A stretch of 23,494 nt of DNA, taken from JBFELO01 sp041552055 (GTDB taxonomy: Bacteria; Acidobacteriota; Thermoanaerobaculia; Thermoanaerobaculales; Sulfomarinibacteraceae). Shown here piece after piece: positions 1 through 6,367 of the stretch. The DNA lies in contig JBFELO010000076.1 in NCBI GenBank assembly GCA_041552055.1, positions 1 through 23,494 on the forward strand, read 5' to 3'. The stretch's first letter is position 1; each line of letters begins with the position of its first letter. The notes under the pieces are model-generated. The model made no database searches and was not told where the DNA came from. It saw nothing but the letters and a program-made list of their open reading frames with translations. Position numbers and translations under genes: made by a program.

Positions 1-108
1 CCCCGCCCACCCGGGCTTGTGGGCATGCGGGCATGGGGGGATGAGGGGGTGTGGGGGTGAGGGGAGGAGGGGGTGAGGGGGTGTGGGGGTGAGGGGATGA
101 GGGTGCGG
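1..108. repeat. C-rich head plus array of degenerate 8-bp G-rich units
   Basis: A C-rich head (1-12) is followed from base 13 by about twelve consecutive 8-bp units of the form GGG(C/G)NTGN, for example GGGCATGC, GGGGGTGA and GGGGATGA. The G-runs could form G-quadruplexes. The head can pair with the first units (CCCAC against GTGGG). The same head-plus-octamer arrangement recurs at about 4860, 15386 and 23136. It does not look coding. Confidence 0.75.
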
Positions 109-322
109 GAGCCCACAGGAGATCGGCTTCCGGGCATCGGCCCATCCCCTCGGGCGCAGCCGCCGAGGACACCCGACACCCCGCGGCCGACGGCGCGGAG
201 CAGGCGCAGTCAACGGGTTGCGATGTGGAACGGGTGAACGGATCCGAAGACGGCGCTCGTACCAACGTGCCCCCGGGGCGTGCATTGTACCATTGGGAAG
301 CTCGCAGGCACGGGGGTCGGCG
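109..322. other. Gene-free leader upstream of pgeF
   Basis: Together with the octamer array, the first 322 bases carry no gene I can support. An open frame begins at 218, but its first 35 residues are arginine-rich and unlike the PgeF family, so this stretch is read as untranslated. No promoter with a convincing -35/-10 pair was found. Confidence 0.5.
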
Positions 323-1054
323 ATGGCACGTATCGAGGGCGAAAACGAGGTCGCGGTGGGCCTGGAGCGGGCCCTCGAGGTCGCGGCGGACGGTGTCCGT
401 GTCCTGTTCGGCATCGGACCGGCCGCGGGAACGGCCGGTCCCGTCGACCGCGCCGACCGGCTGCTTGCCAGCCTGGCACCGGCCGTGACCGCTCTCCGCT
501 GGTGCCGGCAGGTGCACGACGCCACGGTGGTATCGATCGCCGGTGAGGATGTGGCCGGATCCGACTGCGTCGGCGACTGCGACGGCCTGGTCAGCTCCGA
601 GCCCGGCATCGCCCTGCTGGTATGGACCGCCGACTGTGTACCTGTGGTTGTCGTCGGTCGACGGTTCGTCGCCGCCGTGCACGTTGGCTGGCGTGGTGCG
701 GCCCGGGGAATCCTGCCCACCACGCTCGACCGCTGCCAGGATCTCTTCCACGAGAAAGCCGAGGGGTGCAAAGCCTACCTGGGACCGGCGATCTCGGGCC
801 ACCGCTACCCGGTCGGACCCGAGGTCATCGACGCGCTCGACGGCCAGCGGATCGCACGCGAAGTCTGGCTCGCTGACAACCGCGTCGACCTGCGGTCCTT
901 CGCGGCCGCTCAGCTCGAGTCCCTCGGCGTGGGCCGCGTCGGGGTCGTCGGCGGCTGTACCGCGTCGGACCCGAGATTCGCCTCGTACCGCCGCGACGGC
1001 GCCGCTGCCGGCCGCCAGTGGTCGCTCGTCCATCGCCATCAGATCACGGCCTGA
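323..1054 (+). CDS. pgeF: PgeF/YfiH family (polyphenol oxidase/laccase-domain) protein
   Basis: A 243-residue member of the Cu-oxidase_4/YfiH family. These are cytoplasmic enzymes reported as peptidoglycan editing factor (PgeF) and as purine nucleoside phosphorylase/adenosine deaminase-like enzymes. The metal-site triad is visible: His65 in QVHDA, Cys105 in TADC and His120 in HVGWRG, followed by the family pattern LGPAIS and a C-terminal CT..D.RF.SYRRDG. Family length is about 240-260 residues, which fits the ATG at 323. A longer frame from 218 would add an unrelated arginine-rich extension. The preceding GGGGGT is only a weak ribosome-binding site. The 3' end overlaps the convergent rlmN by 11 bases. 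Confidence 0.88.
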   Translation: MARIEGENEVAVGLERALEVAADGVRVLFGIGPAAGTAGPVDRADRLLASLAPAVTALRWCRQVHDATVVSIAGEDVAGSDCVGDCDGLVSSEPGIALLVWTADCVPVVVVGRRFVAAVHVGWRGAARGILPTTLDRCQDLFHEKAEGCKAYLGPAISGHRYPVGPEVIDALDGQRIAREVWLADNRVDLRSFAAAQLESLGVGRVGVVGGCTASDPRFASYRRDGAAAGRQWSLVHRHQITA

Positions 1055-2063
1055 CCTGCCGGCCCTTGAGCTGGCCGCAGGCCGCGGCCACGTCGCTCCC
1101 CTTGGACCAGCGCACGGTGGCGGTCAGCCCGGTGTCGCGAAGCGCTTCCCCGAACCGATCCACCGTGGCGGCCTCGGGCTGTCTCAGCCCCGCCAGGAAG
1201 TCGGGGTCTTCGTTGAGCGGAATGACGTTGATCTTGCACGGAATGCCACGCACCAGACGAGCCAGTCGGGCGGCGTCCTCCTCGGCATCGTTGAAGTCCC
1301 GGATCACCACGTACTCGAAGGTGATGCGACGCCCGCCCTCGAGCGGGAACCGCCGCAACTCAGCCATCAGCCGATCGAGCGGGTAGCGATCCGCAATCGG
1401 CATGATGCGTCGTCGTCGCTCCTGGTCGGGCGCGTTCAACGACACGGCGAGCTTCGGCCGCCGCTCGAGCCCGGCCAACCACCGGATGCCGGGGACGATG
1501 CCGACGGTGGACACCGTGATGCGCTTCGGACTCACCCTCTCCGCAAGCACGTCGAGCACGTCGCCCAGATTCGTGGTGTTGAGCAGCGGCTCGCCCATCC
1601 CCATGAAGACGATGTTCACGCGCTCGGCGTCCGCACCCCTGAGCATGACGCGATACTGTCCGACGATCTCCTCCGATCGCAGATTGCGTCCCGCCCCGAG
1701 CGCGCCCGTCACGCAGAAGGTGCAGCCGACCGCACAGCCAGTCTGGCTGGACAGGCACAGGGTGAGCTTGCGGCCCTCTGGCATGGCAACGCCCTCGACC
1801 GCGGTGCCGTCGGTGAGCTCGAAGAGGTACTTGCGGGAGCCGTCGCGACTCGCCGTCACCTCGGCCACGGTCGGGTCGCGGAGCACGAACACACGCTCCA
1901 GCCGATGTCGCAGGTCGCTCGGGATATTGGTCATCTCGGCGAAGGAGGCCGCGTGGCGCTGCAGGATCCAGTGCGCCACCTGGCGCGTACGGAAGCCACG
2001 GTCGACGTGAGGCTCGAGCAGCGTGTCGATCTGCTTGGCGGTCTTACCGATCAGGTTGGTCAT
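1044..2063 (-). CDS. rlmN: 23S rRNA/tRNA adenine-C2 methyltransferase RlmN
   Basis: A 339-residue radical-SAM enzyme that methylates C2 of A2503 in 23S rRNA and A37 of some tRNAs. The 4Fe-4S motif CxxxCxxC is Cys110, Cys114 and Cys117. Both extra cysteines of the dual-cysteine mechanism are present: Cys103, seven residues before the first cluster cysteine as in E. coli, and Cys329 in the C-terminal AACGQL motif. Other landmarks are GMGEPLLN, VSTVGIVPGI and KLAVSLNAP. The ATG at 2063 is chosen because the N-terminus then begins directly with the family-like TNLIGKTAKQ. An upstream in-frame extension to 2207 overlaps the preceding gene and is low-complexity. The start overlaps the end of the upstream small gene by 20 bases, suggesting cotranscription. 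Confidence 0.95.
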   Translation of the reverse strand: MTNLIGKTAKQIDTLLEPHVDRGFRTRQVAHWILQRHAASFAEMTNIPSDLRHRLERVFVLRDPTVAEVTASRDGSRKYLFELTDGTAVEGVAMPEGRKLTLCLSSQTGCAVGCTFCVTGALGAGRNLRSEEIVGQYRVMLRGADAERVNIVFMGMGEPLLNTTNLGDVLDVLAERVSPKRITVSTVGIVPGIRWLAGLERRPKLAVSLNAPDQERRRRIMPIADRYPLDRLMAELRRFPLEGGRRITFEYVVIRDFNDAEEDAARLARLVRGIPCKINVIPLNEDPDFLAGLRQPEAATVDRFGEALRDTGLTATVRWSKGSDVAAACGQLKGRQVRP

Positions 2064-2397
2064 CGGGTTCGGGGCGTGGGGAGGTCGGTCGCGAGCGGTG
2101 GCGCGTCGGCGAGATGCCGAGCGACGTGAGGAACTGGGCGTCGCCGGCGTCGATGCGGTAGTCCGCGGCGGCCTCTGTAGGATCCACGTGGATGTGGATC
2201 GCCCCATTCTCGACGTCGAGAACCCCGCCGTCGCGGCACGCGAGGGAGGCCTCGAGCAGCATCACCGCCCGCCAGCCGTTCTCGTGCAGCTCGTCGAGGC
2301 ACTCGCGCACTTCCTTGGACTGGACCACGGATCCGTGGACCGCCTGCCCGAGCCGCTTCAACAGCTGCTGGAGCCTCTGGGTTCTCGACTCCTCCAT
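2044..2397 (-). CDS. Small conserved-looking protein of unknown function upstream of rlmN
   Basis: A 117-residue protein that I cannot assign to a named family. The first ~70 residues (LQQLLKRLGQAVHGSVVQS followed by VRECLDELHENGW) look like an amphipathic helical domain with a following strand (VLDVENGAIHIHVDP). The last ~25 residues are basic and proline-rich. The ATG at 2397 is preceded by GGAGG and GAGGAG elements; a TTG six codons upstream is possible. It overlaps the rlmN start by 20 bases and runs in the same direction, so the two probably share a transcript. The coding call rests on codon pattern, ribosome-binding site and context. Confidence 0.65.
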   Translation of the reverse strand: MEESRTQRLQQLLKRLGQAVHGSVVQSKEVRECLDELHENGWRAVMLLEASLACRDGGVLDVENGAIHIHVDPTEAAADYRIDAGDAQFLTSLGISPTRHRSRPTSPRPEPDDQPDR

Positions 2398-2442
2398 ACT
2401 CTCCTCGACCTCCAAAACCCTCCGCCCGCACCCGATCTTCCC

Positions 2443-2451
2443 ATACTAGCA
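2443..2451 (-). promoter_or_regulatory. Possible extended -10 promoter element for the rlmN operon
   Basis: On the minus strand this reads TGCTAGTAT, an extended -10 (TGn plus TAGTAT), about 46 bases before the ATG at 2397. No good -35 hexamer lies upstream, which is tolerated for extended -10 promoters. It sits in the divergent gap shared with the sugar-kinase gene. Confidence 0.35.
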
Positions 2452-2507
2452 AACTGACGACCGATCAGACGCCGATTGCCGCACCCCGAAGACTGTAGTA
2501 GGTTGCG

Positions 2508-3296
2508 GTGCGCACGATGGCACCGATCCACCCCCTGGACACCCCCTCCCGATGGCGCCTCAGAGAGCCCCTGGCAGGCGATGCCTCCACCAGGAGGTAC
2601 TGCAGGCTCGAGGACCGCGACGGGCGCACGTGGATCCTCGCCGACTACCCTGCCGAGGCGCGGCAAACCCTGCCGCGCGACCTCGACGTGCTGGCCTGGA
2701 TGCGTGCACGCCACCTGCGAGTACCCGAGATCGTCGACCACGATCCGGTGGGTGGCTGGATGTTGCTCGAGGACCTCGGCAGCACCGACGCGGAGCACAC
2801 CCTGCGCATGTGCGAACCGCGACACCGACTGCGCCTATTCGAGGCCACCCTGGCACCGCTGGTCGCGCTGTCGGCGATCGAACCCGCCGAGCTGCCCGCC
2901 TGGAATCCGCCGCTCGACCGCGGCCGCCTGCGCTGGGAGCTCGCCGGGTTCGAGCTGTGGTTCGTTTCCGGTCGCACCGGCCGGCCACCCACCCCCGAGC
3001 TGACGATGTGGCTCGACGCGCTGGCCGAGGGGGTCTCCGGCCATCCGCGGCGGGTATGCCACCGCGACTATCACCTCAACAATCTGTTCTTCCTCGAGGG
3101 CGGCGACGTCGGGATGATCGACGTCCAGGACGTGTTGCTGGGGCCCGACACCTACGACGCCGTCTCGCTGGTCGCGGAACGGGCCGCGCCCGAGCTGATT
3201 GGCAAGACCGAACGGCAACAGTGGCTCGAACGCTGGGCCGAGCGCACCGGCGCCGCCCCCGGGTGGCAGGAGCGGATGGAAGAGGTTCGGCTGTAG
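2508..3296 (+). CDS. amgK: AmgK-like aminoglycoside-phosphotransferase-fold sugar kinase, truncated by TAG
   Basis: A 262-residue APH/ChoK-fold kinase. The best match from memory is AmgK, the anomeric N-acetylmuramate/N-acetylglucosamine kinase of cell-wall recycling. The catalytic loop HRDYHLNN has Asp187 and Asn192. The metal-binding segment IDVQD (Asp205) is followed by GPDTYDAVSL, typical of this subfamily. The start is GTG at 2508 or ATG at 2517; neither has a strong ribosome-binding site. The frame ends at TAG (3294-3296), but the next codons, in the same frame, encode the conserved C-terminal helices (ALKVLG.F.RL) up to 3449. The product is therefore about 50 residues short of its family. 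No MurU partner is in the window. Confidence 0.75.
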   Translation: MRTMAPIHPLDTPSRWRLREPLAGDASTRRYCRLEDRDGRTWILADYPAEARQTLPRDLDVLAWMRARHLRVPEIVDHDPVGGWMLLEDLGSTDAEHTLRMCEPRHRLRLFEATLAPLVALSAIEPAELPAWNPPLDRGRLRWELAGFELWFVSGRTGRPPTPELTMWLDALAEGVSGHPRRVCHRDYHLNNLFFLEGGDVGMIDVQDVLLGPDTYDAVSLVAERAAPELIGKTERQQWLERWAERTGAAPGWQERMEEVRL

Positions 3297-3449
3297 CGGG
3301 CGCTCAAGGTGCTCGGAACATTCGGCCGACTCGTGGCGGCGGGCGAGTTCCGCTATCGGCCGTGGCTCGAGGCGCTGATCCGACAGCTCGCGGCCGAGGG
3401 CGACCAGCTGCGGCTGCACCCACACGTGACTCGGCTTCTGGTAGACTAG
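3297..3449 (+). pseudogene. Severed C-terminal part of the AmgK-like kinase
   Basis: Directly after the TAG and in the same frame, 50 codons encode RALKVLGTFGRL, then a stretch with EFRYRPWLEAL and HPHVTRLLVD, ending at TAG (3447-3449). This matches the pattern of the AmgK C-terminus (LQRxLKxLGxFARL). A single C-to-T change converting CAG (Gln) to TAG would explain the break. It lacks its own start and ribosome-binding site, so it is unlikely to be translated alone. Confidence 0.7.
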
Positions 3450-3467
3450 GCCGGTACGGAGGTCATT

Positions 3468-3653
3468 ATGTTCGGGAGTCTTGGTCTCCCAGAGTTGCTG
3501 ATCATCCTCGCCATCATCGTGGTGCTGTTCGGCGTGAACAAGCTGCCGCGCCTCGGCAAGGGACTCGGCGAGGGACTCCGGAACTTCAAGGACTCGATCC
3601 GCCCCCAGGACGAGGACAAGAAGGACGACGACGGGGCCACCGAACCCAAGTAA
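3468..3653 (+). CDS. tatA: Twin-arginine translocase subunit TatA/E
   Basis: A 61-residue TatA/TatE protein, the pore-forming component for export of folded RR-signal proteins. It has a short N-terminal transmembrane helix (about residues 8-23, LLIILAIIVVLFG), the hinge NKLPRLGKGLGEGLRNFK forming the amphipathic helix, and an acidic/lysine-rich tail (EDKKDDD). The length is normal for small TatA proteins. A perfect GGAGG (3458-3462) sits five bases before the ATG. TatB and TatC are not in the window. At least one likely Tat substrate is encoded nearby, the RR-lipoprotein at 13028. Confidence 0.95.
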   Translation: MFGSLGLPELLIILAIIVVLFGVNKLPRLGKGLGEGLRNFKDSIRPQDEDKKDDDGATEPK

Positions 3654-3769
3654 CGCGATCTCCAGCTTTCCCGCCAGCGGCGCAAACCTCGAGGGAACAA
3701 CTCCATCGACCGCACGGTTGAAGCTCGGGTGTGGGCCGACGGCCTTCGTCGACCCAGGAGGTGTGTACC

Positions 3770-4069
3770 GTGGCCGACCCCAGCAGGCGAGCCCAGATCA
3801 TCGAGACCACGCTGCGCGAGATGCTCGACGCCACTCACGTCGAGGTCGCGGACGACAGCGCCGCGCACGCCGGCCACCTCGGGGCCGAGGGTGGGGGAGG
3901 CCACTTCCGGGTGCTGGTCGTGTCGCCACGCTTCGAGGGTCTCTCTCCGGTGGCGGCGCAACGGCTCGTCTACTCCGCGCTCGGTGACTTCATGACGACC
4001 GACGTCCACGCCCTCGAGATGCGCACCCTGACCCCCGAGGCCTGGCAACGGGTGGCCGGCGAATCCTAG
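3770..4069 (+). CDS. bolA: BolA family protein
   Basis: A 99-residue BolA/IbaG-type protein. The family is linked to monothiol glutaredoxins and Fe-S cluster handling, and in enterobacteria to stress morphology. The N-terminal helix RRAQIIETTLREMLDATHVEV is followed by a central glycine/histidine-rich loop, the strand HFRVLVVSPRFEGLS and the signature VYSALGDFMTTDVHALEMRTLTPEAW, with the conserved HAL. The GTG at 3770 is chosen because AGGAGG (3756-3761) lies eight bases upstream. An ATG at 3731 would add 13 unrelated residues. It follows tatA by 116 bases, possibly in the same transcript. Confidence 0.9.
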   Translation: MADPSRRAQIIETTLREMLDATHVEVADDSAAHAGHLGAEGGGGHFRVLVVSPRFEGLSPVAAQRLVYSALGDFMTTDVHALEMRTLTPEAWQRVAGES

Positions 4070-4071
4070 TC

Positions 4072-4107
4072 CGTTCCCGTTCCCGTTCCCGTTCCCGTTC
4101 CCGTTCC
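4072..4107. repeat. Hexanucleotide array (CGTTCC)6
   Basis: Six perfect tandem copies of a hexamer (GTTCCC in register with the second array) begin two bases after the BolA stop codon. An identical six-copy array lies at 15475-15510 in the same orientation. Both are followed by related sequence: GAAACACGAATCCTCGA here and GAAACGATCCTCGA there. Confidence 0.9.
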
Positions 4108-4229
4108 CGAAAAACAGATCGCACATATCCACACCGAAACACGAATCCTCGACACGTAGCGAAATGGAATTCAACGGTACTCACCGGCGTTGGTCCTCGG
4201 CGGCGCCGCAGCCATGAAGGTGGTCTCCC

Positions 4230-4856
4230 ATGTCACGACCGATCGTCCTCGTTATCTCGCTCGTTCTCGCAGTGTTGGCGGCGCCGACGGCCGGCGCCCA
4301 GCAGGTCGAGCTCACCCCTCATATCGGATACAAGTTGGGCGGTGGCATGACCGACTTCTACACGGGGAGAGACTACGACTTCGACGATTCCGAGGGCTAT
4401 GGCCTCACCTTCAACTACACCCTCGGGCTGATGGGTGATACCCAGCTCGACCTGTCGTGGAACCGGCAGGACACGTCAATGGAAGTCACCGGCTTCGAAC
4501 GCGAGACCTTTGACCTGACCATCGACTACTGGCAGGCCGGCGGCCTCAAGCAGTGGAACGAGGACGAGGCACTGAGGCCGTTCGTGGTCGGCTCCATCGG
4601 TGCCGCCCACTTCTCGCCCGACCAGGGTGATCTGAGCTCGGCGACCCGCTTCGCCTTTGCCCTCGGCGGCGGCGTCAAGATCCTGCCCTCAGACCACGTC
4701 GGCATCCGGCTCCAGGGCAAGCTCTACGGCACCTATGCCAGCGGGGGCGGCGGGGTGATCTGCGGCGGAGGCGGGTGCAGCTTCGGCTTCGGCGGCAACG
4801 TCATGTGGCAGGCGGAGTTCTCCGCCGGCCTGATCCTGGCGTTCGGGGATTCTTAG
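4230..4856 (+). CDS. Outer-membrane beta-barrel protein (OmpX/OmpW-like size), unknown role
   Basis: A 208-residue exported protein. A Sec signal peptide occupies about residues 1-23 (hydrophobic core LVISLVLAVLAAP, cleavage near AGAQQ). The rest alternates amphipathic strands with glycine/aromatic turns, as in an 8-stranded barrel: VELTPHIGYKLGGG, YGLTFNYTLGL, TQLDLSWNRQ, RFAFALGGGVKILP, and a terminal strand FSAGLILAFGDS. A loop near residues 170-190 is extremely glycine-rich with two cysteines (GGGGVICGGGGCSFG), perhaps a disulfide in a surface loop. The upstream GAAGGTGG is a modest ribosome-binding site. The barrel call comes from pattern, not from family recognition. Confidence 0.8.
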   Translation: MSRPIVLVISLVLAVLAAPTAGAQQVELTPHIGYKLGGGMTDFYTGRDYDFDDSEGYGLTFNYTLGLMGDTQLDLSWNRQDTSMEVTGFERETFDLTIDYWQAGGLKQWNEDEALRPFVVGSIGAAHFSPDQGDLSSATRFAFALGGGVKILPSDHVGIRLQGKLYGTYASGGGGVICGGGGCSFGFGGNVMWQAEFSAGLILAFGDS

Positions 4857-4859
4857 GAG

Positions 4860-4906
4860 TCCCCACCCAACCACCCAGCGGCTGTGCGGCTGTGCGGCTG
4901 TGCGGC
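4860..4906. repeat. C-rich head plus (GCGGCTGT)3 octamer array
   Basis: A C-rich head (4860-4877, CCCCACCCAACCACCC) is followed by three perfect 8-bp units GCGGCTGT (4878-4901) and a partial fourth. The architecture matches the arrays at 1, 15386 and 23136, but the unit sequence differs. It lies just after the barrel gene. The remainder of the gap to 5024 shows nothing recognisable. Confidence 0.75.
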
Positions 4907-5024
4907 AAGAACGGTTTTCCCTCCTTCATCCGTGTCAAGGTGTAAGCCATTTCCCCGCAGAGCCGTCTGGCCGGGCGGGCGCGGGAGGCCGTCGTGCCGC
5001 ATAGCTGTGGCGCGGTACCTTCCG

Positions 5025-5996
5025 TTATCCCGCTCGTGTCCTGCGCAGCGTCTCCGACGGCAGCTCACCGAACTGCCGTCGGTAGTCGGCCGCGAACTGG
5101 CCCATGTGCCAGAAGCCCCAGTGGGCGGCGATCTCGGAGATGATGGCATCCGGCTCTGAACGGAACAGTTCGCCGCGGACCTTGTGCATCCGGACCGTCT
5201 GCAGGTACTGCTTCGGAGTGACTCCGAACCGGCCTCGGAAGGCGTACTGCAGGGTCCGCGCGCTCGCGTCCGACGCCCGGCAGACATCCTCGATGGTGGG
5301 GGGCTCATCGGCGTGGGCCTCGATGTAGTCCAGGGCACGTCGCAGCGCGCGGCTGCGCTGCGTTGGTTCCGGAGAGGACGGTCCTGTACCACGATTCGTC
5401 GCGACCGCCTCGACCAAAGCCGCGATGGTCGCGAACTCGGCATCCGAACGTTCGGGGTGCACGCTCGCGTGCATCCCGGTCAGGCGCCGCCTGAGCACGC
5501 CGACCCTGTGTGGATCGGCCTCTAAGAACCCTTGTCCCTCCGGCAGGATGTCGAGTGGATCGGGCAGACTCAGGGATTCGGCGACCACGCAAAGATGTTC
5601 CTCTGCGACCGACACGGTGTCGCCGTGAAACCCCGGCTGCGACACGAACTCGAACTCGTCTCCAACCGGGAAGACCACGATTTGTTTCCGGGTTCCGACA
5701 CGACCGCGCCATTCGACGTCCGGCGATCGCTCTCCGACGATTCCAAGGGTCCGCATACCAGGCGGGGTCGTGCCGCGCTGGTGGAACTTCCGGCTGAAGC
5801 CGAACCGTGAGAGCTGCATCGACGGCATCCCGACCTGCTGCATCCTCGCCCGCAGCGTTCCCCGATCCAGCTGGCGCCACTCGAGCCCCCAGCCCATCAC
5901 AACCTCGGCCAGCTCGTCGAATTCGCTGAATTCGCCCTGCATCACGAAGACCGGCTGCGAGTTCGAGACGGCGGTGGAGAGGGGTTCGGAGCTCAT
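5025..5996 (-). CDS. AraC family transcriptional regulator
   Basis: A 323-residue regulator. The N-terminal ~200 residues form a sensor domain of the AraC-binding-like type that I cannot tie to a ligand. The C-terminal ~100 residues carry the double helix-turn-helix: RALDYIEAHADEPPTIEDVCRASDASARTLQ begins the domain, followed by FGVTPKQYLQTVRMHKVR, then the second HTH (ISEIAAHWGFWHMGQFAADYRRQFGELPSETLR). The ATG at 5996 begins MSSEPLST; a frame from 6023 would start inside the putative operator. It is divergent from the ribbon-helix-helix/sulfatase run, so it probably controls that locus. Confidence 0.9.
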   Translation of the reverse strand: MSSEPLSTAVSNSQPVFVMQGEFSEFDELAEVVMGWGLEWRQLDRGTLRARMQQVGMPSMQLSRFGFSRKFHQRGTTPPGMRTLGIVGERSPDVEWRGRVGTRKQIVVFPVGDEFEFVSQPGFHGDTVSVAEEHLCVVAESLSLPDPLDILPEGQGFLEADPHRVGVLRRRLTGMHASVHPERSDAEFATIAALVEAVATNRGTGPSSPEPTQRSRALRRALDYIEAHADEPPTIEDVCRASDASARTLQYAFRGRFGVTPKQYLQTVRMHKVRGELFRSEPDAIISEIAAHWGFWHMGQFAADYRRQFGELPSETLRRTRAG

Positions 5997-6012
5997 GGTT
6001 GCGCTTTTTTGA

Positions 6013-6039
6013 TGTCGTTGCAATCATATCTCAACGACA
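6013..6039. promoter_or_regulatory. Perfect inverted repeat in the divergent AraC/sulfatase gap (candidate operator)
   Basis: TGTCGTTG (6013-6020), an 11-base AT-rich spacer, then CAACGACA (6032-6039): perfect 8-bp arms. The site lies 17 bases upstream of the AraC-type gene and about 100 bases before the ribbon-helix-helix gene, where a shared operator would be expected. The dimeric palindrome suits a ribbon-helix-helix repressor or another dimeric regulator. AraC sites are more often direct repeats. Confidence 0.55.
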
Positions 6040-6136
6040 ATACCGGCAAAGTAAAACCGCGGGGCCACGGACGAAAGACTATCAGATGACGGCACGACAC
6101 ATGATCGACAACGCTGGAAGGGCCCGAGAGGATTCC

Positions 6137-6367
6137 ATGGAACAACGTGGCGGTCACGGACATCGACTCGGCAGGCCGCCGAGGCCAGCCGAGACGGTGC
6201 GTTCGCAGAGGGTCGTCACCTTCGTCACCCCGGCCGAGCTCGAGGCGCTGGAGCGCCTGTCGGAGCAGTGGAAGACCTCGCTGTCGGGCACCGTGCATCG
6301 CCTCGTGTGCCGAGCGCTCGAAAGCGCCACTGACACATCACAGGAAGCCAGAAGGAGGACATCATGA
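6137..6367 (+). CDS. Small ribbon-helix-helix-like DNA-binding protein
   Basis: A 76-residue protein. Residues about 22-66 (RSQRVVTFVTPAELEALERL, then SEQWKTSLSGTVHRLVCRALE) have the strand-helix-turn-helix layout of CopG/Arc ribbon-helix-helix proteins. The N-terminus is basic (GHGHRLGRPPRP), as in DNA-binding tails. The ATG at 6137 is preceded by GAGAGG; longer in-frame starts (6086, 5999) are possible but less typical. The stop overlaps the sulfatase start by ATGA, indicating translational coupling. Its position suggests an operon autoregulator, though this is unproven. Confidence 0.6.
   Translation: MEQRGGHGHRLGRPPRPAETVRSQRVVTFVTPAELEALERLSEQWKTSLSGTVHRLVCRALESATDTSQEARRRTS

Noticed and set aside
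543..2129. 528-codon plus-strand frame spanning pgeF and rlmN
   Set aside because: It covers pgeF in another frame and rlmN antisense; its composition is Ser/Arg/Pro noise.
3446..4174. Minus-strand frame of 242 codons with a Gly-Asn repeat
   Set aside because: It runs antisense through tatA and bolA. The Gly-Asn repeat is the hexanucleotide array read backwards.
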